NCBI GenBank assembly: GCA_026261815.1
Contig: JAMPIT010000856.1
Span: 8,292,001-8,356,000, forward strand
Source of the DNA: Monarcha castaneiventris obscurior
Taxonomy: Eukaryota; Chordata; Aves; Passeriformes; Monarchidae
Direction: 5' to 3'
DNA: 64,000 nt
Under the pieces are notes generated by a model, which was not told where the DNA came from, made no database searches, and saw only the letters and a list, made by a program, of their open reading frames with translations. Below, one piece after another: positions 22,956-34,600 of this stretch. How positions within the stretch are numbered: the first letter of the stretch is position 1; every line of letters starts with the position of its first letter. A program made the translations under genes and the position numbers.

Positions 22956-24404
22956 GTCACCCTGAAGCTTCTCCTCCCCAGGCTGAACATTCCCAGCTCT
23001 CCCAGCTTTTCCCCACTGCTCCATCCCTCTGCTCATCCTGGTTTTTGCTCCGTTGGGAACAGCTGAGTGGGAAGTCATGGAAAGAAAACCAATTTCCTTT
23101 CCTAGCCAAGCCCAGGTTCCCTCCAGGGGGCCAATCCAACCCTTCGGCTTCCTCCTCCAAGAAAACTTCCAATCGAAGGAGCAATCCCGGGCAGTGTCCA
23201 TCCAACCGGGAATATCTTCCCGCTCCGCTGCCACCAGAAATTCCCCAGTTTGACACCAGATGGGTCTGGAATTCCCGCCCCTTGGAGAGCCTTTGACAGG
23301 CGTTGATTTCCCTCCCTCCCTAAGGAGCAGAACAAAGGGAGGCGAAACCGCCTCAGCTTTGCTGCAATTCCTGATTTTCCCGATTTTCTCAGCACGTTCC
23401 GCAGGCACAAGGAAAAGCTCCGGCTGCAAACTGGGAATGTCACAGAGCGCAGCCTCTGGCCCCCAGTTCCAAGCTGAGCCCCCAAAGCGCTCGAGCTCAA
23501 CGCCAGCCCAGCGCTGAAAAAAACGCAAGAAAAACAAAAATAAAACTTCCTGCTGCACCTGGAATTCCTGGGAGAAGGAAAAACTGGAAAACAACCGCCG
23601 TGGCTGGAGGTGGTGATGGATATCTGTGGGTATCTCAGAGCAGCGAGCAGCAGCAAACAGATCCATTTATTTCTATGGCAACAGGAATAACTCAGGGCTC
23701 CACCGGAGCCCAAATCTCAGCAGGATTTGGAAATTCCCAGCGATGGTTTCCACTCGGATCCATGATTTTCCCAGAGCTCTTATCCCGTTCATCCCCTTTT
23801 TCTAGGGCTGGTCGAGTTAAAAACCAACGTTTTAAATCCTTAGAGGAAAACACGGCGGGACTTCCATGACAAAGGAAAAAGGCCAGGATTGAGTCCCTCA
23901 GGAGCTGGGATTGAGTCTCAGGTTGACTGGAAATGCCGTGTCTGGCTGGGATGGGAACCTTCCCAAGGCCATCCCGCACTTTAGGGAGTTCTGTGGGAAT
24001 GAGGGGTGGACAAATCTCCAGCCCCAACCCTCTGTTTAACCAGGAACCGCTTCCCGCTCTTCCAGAGCCTCCAACTCCCATTTTTTTAAAATAAAGCTGC
24101 TCCTTCCCCACTTGGGGAGATTTTGAAGCATCGAGGAGTTGATTCCCAGCCTGGCCAAGTTCTGCAGATTTTCCTGCATTTCCACACTGATTCCATTGGG
24201 TTTGGAATTCCTCAGAATTCTTTGGAATTCCAACCTTATTCCTCCGGCGAATGTGAAAATTCTGCGCCGAATCCTTCGCATCCAATCCATTTTTGGAGCA
24301 ACAGCTCCAAAAACTGGGAGCAACCCAAGGATCTTCTGAGTTCCTCAGTCGGTCTGAGGTTAAAAGGGAACTCGATTTAATTACTCCAGCCCTTAAACAA
24401 AACT
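22956..24404. other. Spacer with one inverted repeat fragment
   Basis: No exon was supported. At about 24335-24378 the words 'gttcctcagtcggtctgagg' are the reverse complement of the end of the 309-bp duplication. Confidence 0.4.
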
Positions 24405-24740
24405 CTTATCAGCTTCTTATCAGTTAAACTCAAGACTTAAACGAGGGCTCAAAAGTCGAGCCTAAAACAAGAATTAATTCCCCTTTAGGATGGATGAAGC
24501 TCTAGAGAAGGATTTCTCTTATCTGTGACCCTTATCAGATTTATTTCACTTTTCCTCCAGCCTCGTATCAGTTAAACTCAAGGTCAAGCCTCAAACGAGC
24601 GCTCAAAGCCGAGCCTTAAACAGGAATTAAATCTACTTTGGGATGGATGAGCCTCCAGAAAAGGATTTCTCTTATCTCTCACCCTTATCAGCTTTATTTC
24701 ACTTTCCCTCCAGCTCCTATCAGTTCAAATCCCCCCTGGT
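24405..24740. repeat. ~150-bp tandem repeat, two and a bit copies, rich in GATA words
   Basis: 'tatcagttaaactcaag' occurs near 24417 and 24566, with a diverged third start near 24718. Each copy has 'ggatttctcttatct' and 'acccttatcag'. About eight CTTATC or TTATCA words (GATA-factor sites on the minus strand) lie within 320 bp. Confidence 0.75.
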
Positions 24741-26901
24741 TGCTGCTCTGGAGAAGTAAAGGAGCTTTTCCTTGGAATAAACCAAAATTCCTCTTGGAAT
24801 TAGGACTCGGTGTCCAAGAGGATTAATTTGTGGCTGGAGCCTCCCACACCAGACCAAAGATCCATCATTTCTATCAGGAATTTCGCCTCTCTCCTTGTTC
24901 CCTTCCCATCCCAGCACTCTCTGGAGGAATCACAGATTGGGAATTTTATTCCGGTGCAGTTTTTAACGGATTTTTTTCATTCCCGCCCCACAACAAATGG
25001 CAGGAAGGAGCTGCCAGCTTTCCCAAGGATTCCCACGCAGGCAGGGCGGGAATTTCTGGTGTTTTCCTTAAATACCTCGGTGTTTGCAAGCTTGAGCAGA
25101 TTATTCCAGCAGGTGGCAAAGGATTTATTGCCGGAATTTTCCTCACCCTTACTCCTTGCTGATCCCTGCTTTCTCCAGAGCCAGGAGAATCTTGGAGCCG
25201 CAGCTTTGGGATCAGGATTTTCTGGAAGAATGAGCGGAATTCCTGCCTCTTTTCCCAGGTTTTCCACCAGCCACTCCTAATTTTGCTTTATTTTCAGGAA
25301 TTTAAGTCAGGAATATTCCAGAAGTTTCCATGGTTTTTCCCAACTTGACCATCCTGCAGCCACTGCAGGGTTATTTCCATGGGATTATTTCCATGGAATT
25401 CCTGGGATCTGGCCAAGATTTCTTCTCTCTGATGATGGGAAACAAAGCCCAGAGAAAACAGATGGATTTCCCCAAAATCACGTGGGATATTGGTGGATTT
25501 TCCCAACTTTCATTTCCCTTTTGGGGGAGAAAATTCCCTGATTTTGCTGCCGCAGCTGAAGCAAATCCATCCCAAAACAAAGCAACTTCTTTTTCCTTAA
25601 AATTTCTTCCCAAACTCCTCCATGGAAGGGAAAATTCTGGGATTTGCCAGAGGAACAGAACAAATTCCACAAGATTCCAGAGGTTGGGCTGGGCCTTGGT
25701 CTCTTTTTATGTGTCCATAATTTCATCTCGCCCCAATCCCAAAATGTGGGATAAAAATCCCTTGTTTGGGGTAAAAAGGAAGCACCAAAATGTTATTTTT
25801 AGCACTCAGGGATGGATTTGGTTGGAGAATTCCATCTCTATTTATTTCCCGCTTTTCCAAGAGGGATTTCAAGGACGGTTCCCAGAAATCGGCTGCTCCC
25901 AGGAATGGGGGAAGCGGAGTCCTGTGAGTGCTCCCAGAACATTAAAAATCTCCCTGCCTGTGCTCTGGGAAGAAGCTGGAGAGGGTTTTGCTCCTGGATT
26001 TATTCTTCCCAGCAGATCTTTCCCGAGTGCATTCCAGAGGGGGTCGTTAGGAAAAGGCTGATATTCCCGTAATTCCAACTCCAAGTGGTTTGGGTCCTCA
26101 TGGATAAACCTACGAATCTTTTTGATTCATTTTGGGCTTTTTTATTTCCAGACATGAGATCCTGAGGGATTTTGAGAAGAGGCGGCCGTTGTTACCTTTC
26201 CAACGCTTCTCAAAGATCCCCTTGGCAAATTGTAAATATTCCCAAAAATCAGCACTTGCAATTCCCGAGGAGAAAAGCAGGAATGCAGGAGTCCTTTGCA
26301 TCCGTGGAATTCTGGGAGTCCCTTTCTCTTCCAGACCCTTTCCTTAATTTTATTAAAGAGTCTGGCACGGTAGAAAATGGATTTCCGCGTTTTGGAGGCG
26401 CTGAAAAGAAGGAATTCCAAAAAAAAAAGGGATTTTTCACAAGTTCCAGTTCGGCTTTGTCTGGGAGAACAATCCAAGGATATCGGGAATTGTCAGGATT
26501 TGAATGGATTTATTCAAACCTCGTGTGAACAAAAGGGCTTCGGTGTTGATGGTTGGCACCTCAGGCACAATCCACGATTTTTAGGGAACAATTCCATCCA
26601 GGAATGACTTGCTGGAAGCAATTGGACGTTTCAGACTTATTTAGAAGTGGAAAAGTTGGCTGGGGTTTAATGTGGTTTAGTGGGAATGGGGAGGGAATGA
26701 AATGCTGTGTTTCAGGATCAGCTTTTCCTGTGGAATTCTGGGGATTGGAAAACATGGAATTCTGGCTGGAATAAATTCCTGCTGGGCGTGGGAGCTGGGG
26801 GGGAAATGAGACAAAAAAAAAAAAAAAAAGAATTTTGGTGCATTGGGAGCCTCTGCAGCACCACGGAGAGCGGCCCCTGTTATCCCGAAAACCACAACTC
26901 C
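24741..26901. other. Spacer, no gene recognised
   Basis: No supported exon. A 19-base A run occurs near 26812-26829. Confidence 0.4.
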
Positions 26902-27188
26902 ATCCTCTCCAAATTCCCCAGGAATTCCCTGGATCCTGATCCCCTCTGGAGTTATTTGGGGGGAATGCAGGGATTGATTTGGGAACATTTAATCCCTTAA
27001 CAGGCACACAGATAAATGGGATTTTCAGGGATGAGGGGGAATGATCTCAACAAGAGCAGGATCCTTTCCAAACTCCCTGGGAATTCCCTGGATCCTGATC
27101 CCCTCTGGAGTTATTTGGGGGGAATGTAGGGATTGATTTGGGAACATTTCATCCATTAACGGGCACAGAGATAAATGGAATTCCAAGG
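26902..27188. repeat. 159-bp direct duplication
   Basis: 'ggaattccctggatcctgat' occurs at 26921 and 27080. Both copies run on through 'ctctggagttatttgggggg', 'gggattgatttgggaacatt' and 'gataaatgg'. They are about 90% identical. Confidence 0.85.
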
Positions 27189-28162
27189 TCATTTCTCCCG
27201 GTGGATGAAACCCCAGGATGAGCCATGAGGTGACAGCCAGGTCCCCACTTCCTTGGAAAAGGGACAGGAATGGGAATTTCCATATGCCTGGGAAGGACAA
27301 ACCCAGAGCACAATTTTAAATGGGTTTTTAATTTTTTGGCTGCCTCACACCAAATCCCGGGATTCTCACTTCCCTGGGAAGTGCCCGACACCTCCCAGCT
27401 CAGATTTCCAGGCTGGATCCTGGCAAATTCCCACTGGGAGGGTTTTTATCCCTGATATATCCGGGATTTGGGCTCGGACAAGGTGACCTGAGGGAATTGC
27501 TGCTGGTGTTGGACCGGGAGCAGATTCCGGGCGTCCCTTTAATTGCAGGTTAATTACTGCGCTTAACGAGCAGGGGAATTCCTGCCGGGAATGTTGTGGG
27601 AAGGGGGAAGGCTGCAAATGAATTGGAATTCTTTTTTCTTTTTTCCTGGAAAGTTTGGGAATCATCCCTTGCTGCTGCCATGGAGCTCCTCTGCCAGAGC
27701 CTGTTTGTGCAAGGAAATGTTTTGGATGTTCCAGGAAATCCCCCCCTGGATAAGAAGGCTCCATAAGCTGCCTCCATTTGCTGGGATTTCCCAGGAATTA
27801 AGGGATCAAACCATCCCAATCCTTTAGGCTCCAGCACCAACAGCAGGCCCCGCTCCTTGCACTTCCCAGCTTTAGGATCCCTTTTTCCCTCTGGCAAATC
27901 CCACTGGGAAAACACGACAGGAACACCGTGTTTGCCGCCTCGGTGGAGTTTTGCCATTCCATGTTTATTCATTCCCTGTGGGACATCATCCTAAATGAGG
28001 TTTAATTTATTCCCAGCTCCTGGTGTTTATTTAATTTCCTCCTTTTTCCACCTGTGGAATAACTCCATCCCAGCAGATGTTCCCTGAAACCTGAGGATGC
28101 AGCTGGAGCGGGGAAAAGCCGCTCTGGCGCCGCTCGCAGGGAGGGGTTGGGAAGGTGAGAAC
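27189..28162. other. Spacer, no gene recognised
   Basis: No exon, RNA gene or repeat unit was supported. Confidence 0.4.
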
Positions 28163-28852
28163 TTTCCTGGAGCTGGGAAAGGAAAAGGGAAAGGGGAAAG
28201 GAAATGGGAAAGGAAAGGGAGGAAGGGAAGGGAAGGGAAGGGAAGGGAAGGGAAGGGAAGGGAAGGGAAGGGAAGGGAAGGGAAGGGAAGGGAAGGGAAG
28301 GGAAGGGAAGGGAAGGGAAGGGAAGGGAAGGGAAGGGAAGGGAAGGGAAGGGAAGGGAAGGGACGGGAAGGGAAGGGAAGGGAAGGGAAGGGAAGGGAAG
28401 GGAAGGGAAGGGAAGGGAAGGGAAGGGAAGGGAAGGGAAGGGAAGGGAAGGGAGAAGGGAAGGAAGAAGGGAAGGAAGAAGGGAAGGAAAAAGGGAAGGA
28501 AAAAGGGAAGGAAAAAGGGAAGGAAAAAGGGAAGGAAAAAGGGAAGGAAAAAGAGAAAATAAAGGGGAAAGGAGAAGGTGAAGAAGACAGAGAAGAAGGG
28601 AAGGGAAGAGAAGGAGGAGAAGGAGAAGGAGAAGGAGAAGGAGAAGGAGAAGGAGAAGGAGAAGGAAAAGGAAAAGGAGAAGGAGAAGGAGAAGGAGAAG
28701 GAAAAGGAGAAGGAGAAGGAGAAGGAAAAGGAAAAGGAAAAGGAAAAGGAAAAGGAAAAGGAAAAGGAAAAGGAAAAGGAAAAGGAAAAGGAAAAGGAAA
28801 AGGAAAAGGAAAAGGAAAAGGAAAAGGAAAAGGAAAAGGAAAAGGAAAATAT
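28163..28852 (+). repeat. ~690-bp polypurine tract: (GGGAA)n, then GGAAGAAGG-type, (GGAGAA)n and (GGAAAA)n
   Basis: An almost uninterrupted purine strand. About 46 copies of GGGAA (28223-28453, one C at 28364) are followed by 12-bp units (28454-28562), GGAGAA units (about 28608-28725) and GGAAAA units (to about 28848). All frames are open and give Lys/Glu/Gly or Phe/Pro/Ser repeats that are not real proteins. Mirror symmetry makes it a strong triplex (H-DNA) candidate. Confidence 0.97.
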
Positions 28853-29582
28853 TTACCCACAGCTGCACAACCTGGGATGAAGAGAAGCAGGAGAGCCCTG
28901 GCCCCACAAGCCCATCCCAAAGCTCATCCCTGGGGCTGTGCAGCTTCCCAGCCCTTGCTCTTCCTGAGTTTTCATTATCCCAGCTCCCAGCCTCTCTCTC
29001 CCCTGCTGATCCAGTCTAAAATAATTACAGCCATCTGACAAATTGGCTCTGTTTTCCCGGGAATGAAACATTCCCACTGCAGACAAATGGCTCAGCCCGT
29101 TCCTGGGGCAGGGCCGAGCGCTCCGAGGGCACACGGAGTTAAATGGAGCTGGGAAATAATCTCATTTCTGGCCACTCTGCTTTTCATTCCATTTTCCATG
29201 AAGATCAATTATCCCCAGGAATTGAATCACAGGGATTGACGTCGCCGCTCCCTGCGGGAAAAGTGGGAAAAAACAACAGGAATCACGGCAGGGAAATGGT
29301 TTGGGAAGGAAGGGAAAGGGGCTGAATTCTCCCCGTGGGGCACAACTGCACTTGGGATCCTTCTCCGGCTTCTCCCAATATTTTCCTGGGAATGGGATGA
29401 GCCCCCCCAGCAGAGGAGATGCTCCTAAAAAACCTAAAATGCTGGTGATTTTTAAAGTCCTTTCCAACCCAAACGAGTTGGATTTGATGGAAAAACGGAG
29501 CCATTTCACCTGAATTTCCAAACCTTTCCCTCTCCCAACTTTCAAACAGGCTGGGAATAAAATCCCTCTTATCAGCAGAGGG
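28853..29582. other. Spacer with a small CR1-like tail at 29446-29475
   Basis: 'tttttaaagtcctttccaac' followed by 'ccaaacga' resembles a decayed CR1 3' end in plus orientation. Nothing else was recognised. Confidence 0.45.
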
Positions 29583-29777
29583 TGATAAATGTGTTGGGAT
29601 ATCAGGTAAATGTGTTGGGATATCAGATAAATGTGTCAGGATATTTGCTAAATGTGTTGGGATATTTGATAAATGTGTTGGGATGTTTGATAAATGTGTT
29701 GGGATATTTGTTTAAATGTGTTGGGATGTTTGGATTCTCATGGATTCTCATGGGTTCTCATGGATTCTCATGGATTA
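29583..29777. repeat. Two adjacent short minisatellites (about 21 bp, then 12 bp)
   Basis: About seven units of 'aaatgtgttgggatatttgat' type fill 29583-29730. They are followed by about four units of 'ggattctcatgg' (29731-29777). Confidence 0.9.
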
Positions 29778-30004
29778 AAGGCTGAGCTTTCCCACGCTGA
29801 GGTTTCCCTTTTTCCAAGTGCTGCTGGTTGGGAGGGGTAGGAACAACACTTTGCTGGTTAGAATCCTGGGAAAAGGGGGATAAAATCTCCTGAAAGGTTT
29901 TTCCTTCAGCCATAATCCTCTAACTGATAATTCCATATTATATACAGATTTAGTGGCTTCAAACAAAAAGAGGGAAGGTTTAGACGGGATTTTGGGAAGG
30001 AATT

Positions 30005-30182
30005 CCTCCCTGGGAGGGTGGGGAGGGGCTGGGATGGAATTCCCAGGGAAGTTGTGGCTGCCCCTGGATCCCTGGAATGTTCAAGGTTGGACGGGGCTTG
30101 GAGCACCCTGGGATAGTGGGAGGTGTTGGGGTTGGAGCTGGATGGCCTTTTCCAACCCAAACCATTCCAGGATTCCATGATT
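30005..30182 (+). mobile_element. CR1 LINE 3'-end fragment
   Basis: 'ggtggggaggggctgggatg', 'agttgtggctgcccctggat', 'gcttggagcaccctgggata', then 'ttttccaacccaaaccattc' and 'caggattccatgatt'. Plus orientation. Confidence 0.9.
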
Positions 30183-30864
30183 TCTCCCTCAGGATCCACG
30201 AGCTGGGCCATAAAACAGAATCATGAGGAGGAAATCCATGAAAAACCCCAAAGGACAAACCAAACTCCCGAGCTGCAGAACAGAGCTTGGATCCCAAGCC
30301 CTCAAAGGAATGGGAGGAGCTTTAGCAGGAATTCCTGGATAATCCTGGGCACATCCTGAGTTCAGATAACACAAAACCCCCGAAACCCCAATAACCCACC
30401 CCATTAACGGCCTCCACAAATGTCCCTGGCCAGGAGGATTTTGTGGGAATTTCACCTTTAAGGATTTTTTTCCCCTCTTTGAGCAGCCGCTTTTTAAAGG
30501 TTAAAATTCCCTGCAATACAGGAAATCATGGAATTCTGTCCTGGGTCATTTTTCCCTGGTTTTTTTTGGACGTGTCAGGTGTTTCACAAAAGCCCGTTCC
30601 ACATCCCACTGCTCAAGTGGAAAAGCAGAACTGCATTCCCAAGCTGGTTTTCTTTCTTTTTTCCTGGAAAAAACCCTAAAATTAATTGCCTTGAAGGTTA
30701 AAAATCCCTGGATTCATCTCAGCTTGGGAGTGCTTTGCCAAGGGGCAGATTAGCATCAAACCTGGAAAATTTATGGAAAATGTGGGATTTTTATTAATTA
30801 TGTTTGAGCAGCTCAAATTCCTGGCTGAGTGGGTGGATCCTCAGTTTTATTGCTCTCATTTCAG
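30183..30864. other. Spacer, no gene recognised
   Basis: No supported feature. This is the DNA 3' of the TEKT4 transcript. Confidence 0.4.
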
Positions 30865-31085
30865 GCTATTATTATTAAATTTATATATAATTTATACATA
30901 CTAAATATATATTTTTATATTAATTAATTATATATTTCGATATTCATTCTTTTAAGGCAATAATTTAAATTTCAAATATTAATTAAAATTTCAAGATATT
31001 ATTATTATTGTTGTTATTACTATTATTATTATTATTGTTATTATTATTATTAAAATATCTGTATCTTTAAAATATAGAAATATTT
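30865..31085. repeat. AT-rich island with an (ATT)n run
   Basis: About 220 bp almost devoid of G/C. TATATA and AATTAATTA words are followed by ATTATTATT runs at about 31003-31052. It stands out sharply in this GC-rich window. Confidence 0.85.
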
Positions 31086-31342
31086 CCTCTCCACCTGGAT
31101 CTTGGTGGAATTATTCCTAATAAATATTCACTCCTATTGGATAATTCGGGTGAAATCCCCCCCAAAAATATTAGGCCCACACGTTATAAGTCCATTGAAG
31201 CTGGAATAAATGGATTTTCAGCTGCTTTCAACTCCCTTTTTATGGCTTTTATAGGACTTTCCAAGGGAAAACAAAGCTCACGCCGATACTTTGAAGCAGC
31301 AGAAAGAGAAGCAAATTGAGCGTTTTATGTATCATATCTCAA

Positions 31343-31348
31343 TTTATT
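31343..31348 (-). terminator. TEKT4: TEKT4 poly(A) signal (AATAAA)
   Basis: TTTATT on the plus strand is AATAAA on the minus strand, 104 bases past the TEKT4 stop. A short 3' UTR ending about 31325 is predicted. Confidence 0.75.
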
Positions 31349-31451
31349 CCATATGAAAGCTCCCGGATTTGTTTTCCACTCTTGCCAATGGCTTAACAGA
31401 AAAGAAGGAATTGAGGTTTTTCTCCCAGGTTTTGCGGGGTGGGTACAGAAA

Positions 31452-31671
31452 TCACTGTTTGTAACTCGCCACCTCCAGGTCCACGGGGTAGCGCACGCGG
31501 TAGCTCATGCACTTCTGCCTGTCAATGAAAATGCTGTTGGCTTTCACAGCGATTTCCTTCTCCAGCTTCATCCTGGTCTCCTCCAAATTCTTCAGATTCT
31601 GCTCAGATTCCATCAGTTTTCGCTTCAGGGCTTCCAGGAACACCGTGAGCTCTTCCACCTCGCTGATCAAC
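31452..31671 (-). CDS. TEKT4: TEKT4 exon 6 (residues 371-443) and stop
   Basis: A 220-bp coding part from CTCCAG/ to TGA. Encodes LISEVEELTVFLEALKRKLM and onward to FIDRQKCMSYRVRYPVDLEV and ASYKQ, the conserved tektin C-terminus. Confidence 0.95.
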
Positions 31672-34600
31672 CTGGAGGGGATTGGGTTAAGCCGTAAGAG
31701 GAGGGGGTGGTGCTCCAATAGATTGGATTTGGGGTAAAGATCAGCTACAGAATGGAAAAATCATCAGGAAAAGACTGCAGAGAAATCCAGGAAAATATTG
31801 GATTTGGGATAAAGATCAACTACAGAATCAAAAATTTATCAGGAAAAAATATCAGCAAAATCATTCAGAAATACTGGATTTGGGATGAAGATCAACTACA
31901 GAATCAAAAATTTATCAGGAAAAGACCTCAGAGAAATCCAAGAAAAGCCGAGCTCATTTTTCCAGCTTCTCCACACAAGTTTTCCATGGTTTAGGCAGCA
32001 CCAGGAATGTTTTTTTGCTGCTAAAAGCAGTGGAATTATCCAGCCTCTGTGTGGGATATTTGCACCAGGAATTACAGGATAAAAACTCTTCAATAAACCC
32101 CCCAGTTTGGCTGGATTGACGGGGTTTTGATCTCTGTTCTGTGGTATAAAACTCCAGAGGTCAGGAAAATCTTTACTCCCAAAGTTTTTAAAGAAGGAGC
32201 AGGACATCATTTAAAAAAATGCAGTAAATAACTCTTAAAGAGCACAGAATTCCAACAAAAATCCATGAGGGAGAGATGTTCCAGTGCAATCTGCCTGTGG
32301 AGAGGGCCCAGACTGAATTCCTGGGAAACAATTTCCTATGTCTGTGCCAGAGCAGGAATTGCCAACAGCCCCAGCCTGGTAATAAAAAGATTTGTCCCTG
32401 TCCCTAAATCCCAGCAAAAGCAGGATACGGCCTGGAAAGCTTGGATAGGGATGGTTTGCTGGGTCAGGATCTTAAATTAGATGGGGATAACCAGAATTCC
32501 TCCGTCACTGGATAAAGAACTCAGGATTGGTTGGCACTTCTACTGCGAGGATTTTGTGACCCAGCTCAAGCTGAATCCCAACTTTTCCTAAAGGCAGGAA
32601 AACGTGAGGGAGGAGAATCAATTCCAGGCTGATGAGATCCCAATGTGACACTCCAGCCTGGAATTTGAAAGGATTTGTGGCAGTTTTAAAGCAGAAAAAT
32701 CAACCACCCCCAGGATTTTCCTCTGTAGCACCGAGATTTCCCTCACGCAATTCCCAGGATCCACCTTGTGGCGGCTTTTTCCTAGCGAGCAATCCCGAGA
32801 TTTTTTTGGAGCAGCTAAATCCAAAAGAAACCAGAGAGTACAGAGAAGAAAGCGTGGAGATCACAGAGCTGAGCGTGTGGATTTTCCATGGGATTAATTA
32901 GGAGAAAATGAGATTTTCCTTGCTCATTTCAGCTGGTTCTTTCTGCCTTCGAGTACAAAACCCCAAAGTTGTGAGGTAAAAAATTCAAAGTTGTGAGGTA
33001 AAAAATTTTTCAAAACTGCCTAAAATCACTTTGGGATGGAACAGGACCCTCGGAGGAGTTAATTCCCTAAATTGGGGTTAATTCCCTAAATTGGGGTTAA
33101 TTTAATTACCTGAACTGGGGCTCATCCCTGCAGAGCTCGATGTTGGGCCTGAAGGATCTGTCGAAGAGCCTGGTGTGAGCCACTTTCAGGTGAGCTTCCT
33201 TATCCCTGATGGATTTTTTGAGGTTCACAATGTTGGCTTCCTCATCCGCAATATCCTTCAGGATCTGGGAAAGACATCCAGGAAAAAAAAAAGTTAAAAA
33301 AATTGATAAATTTTGTCCCCAGAAATGATCTGTTCATGGTGAAGCGTTAAAGTTTTCAGCTCCCGGTTGGGCGGAATTAAGGAGAACGAAATAATTTGCA
33401 TTTTAGGTGATAATAAAATTCCTTTGATTTTATTTAACATTAAATACAAGAATTAAGGTGGTTTTGACCTCTTTATTTTTATTATTACACTGAGAATCAC
33501 ATCTTGAGTTTAAATGAAACAGAAAATATCCTGCAGCCTGTCCCATGTCCCAAAAGCTTGGGAGAGATCCCAAACTTCTCCCACATCTCCTGTGGGATGA
33601 CAACACATCCCACCCCCGTGGAGTGCTTTTAATTGTAAATTTTAACTGGAAATCCAAGAAAAAAATCAAGTTATTTTGAAGCAGAGCTGCCGATCTGCTT
33701 GGAAATGCCTGGATTTGTGAAGAAAATGGAAAAGACGGGAAATCCTGAAATTCTTCTCCTCATAAGCACTGACACACATGTGAAAAATAAAGATATCCAG
33801 CTGTCATTATCCCGCAGATCCTGAGGAATTATTACTTTTTCCCCACTTGCCAACGGCTACCAGAGAGAAAAAAGGAGCTGCTCCATGTCGGAAAAGGGGA
33901 AGAGGCCAAAGCCACCCCTTGTACATAGAAAAATTAAAATACTGAGGTGGTTTTGACCTCTTTATTTTGATTATTACACTGAAAATCCCATCTTCAGCCT
34001 AAAAAGAAGCAGGAAATATTCTCTCCAAACCTCTTCCACGTGTTCTGTGGGATGACAGCACATCCCACCCCCAGGAAGTGCCACCAAATGCTAAGGAATG
34101 GGGTTTTTTCCCCCACATTTCCAATGGCCTAACAAAAAAGAAGGAGCTGCTCCATGCTGGAGGAGGCAGAAGTCAGCTCTTGTCACCTTCCAGGACCTGC
34201 TGCTGCTGCCATTCCAGAGAAATCTGGGAATCCTGGCTCCACCAGAGCTCCCTGATCACCCAGCTCTAGCTTTTAGCTCAGCATTAAAGTGTTTCATTGA
34301 ACTCCATCCCAACAAAAAGCACAAAGAGCTGAATTGGAACCACAACAAAGCTCTGAAATCTCTCCTCGGATCCCAGTCTGACACAAAAACTCCCAACAAG
34401 CATTTGTGGGAATCCAGAGTGCAGGGAATATTTCTCTGCCTGTTTTGAAGAGAAAAACCCCCCTGAACAACATGGTTTTCCACCTTTATCCATGGAGAAA
34501 ACTCCCTACACTCTGGGAGGAATTAAAATCTACACAGATGTGAACTAGGTGATAGAATATGATGGAAGGATGTCACAGGGTGAAGAACTTAGAAGTTTCA

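Noticed and set aside
28002..28907. Open frames of ~300 residues on both strands
   Set aside because: They are pure Lys/Glu/Gly or Phe/Pro/Ser repeats from the polypurine tract, with no domain or splice context.
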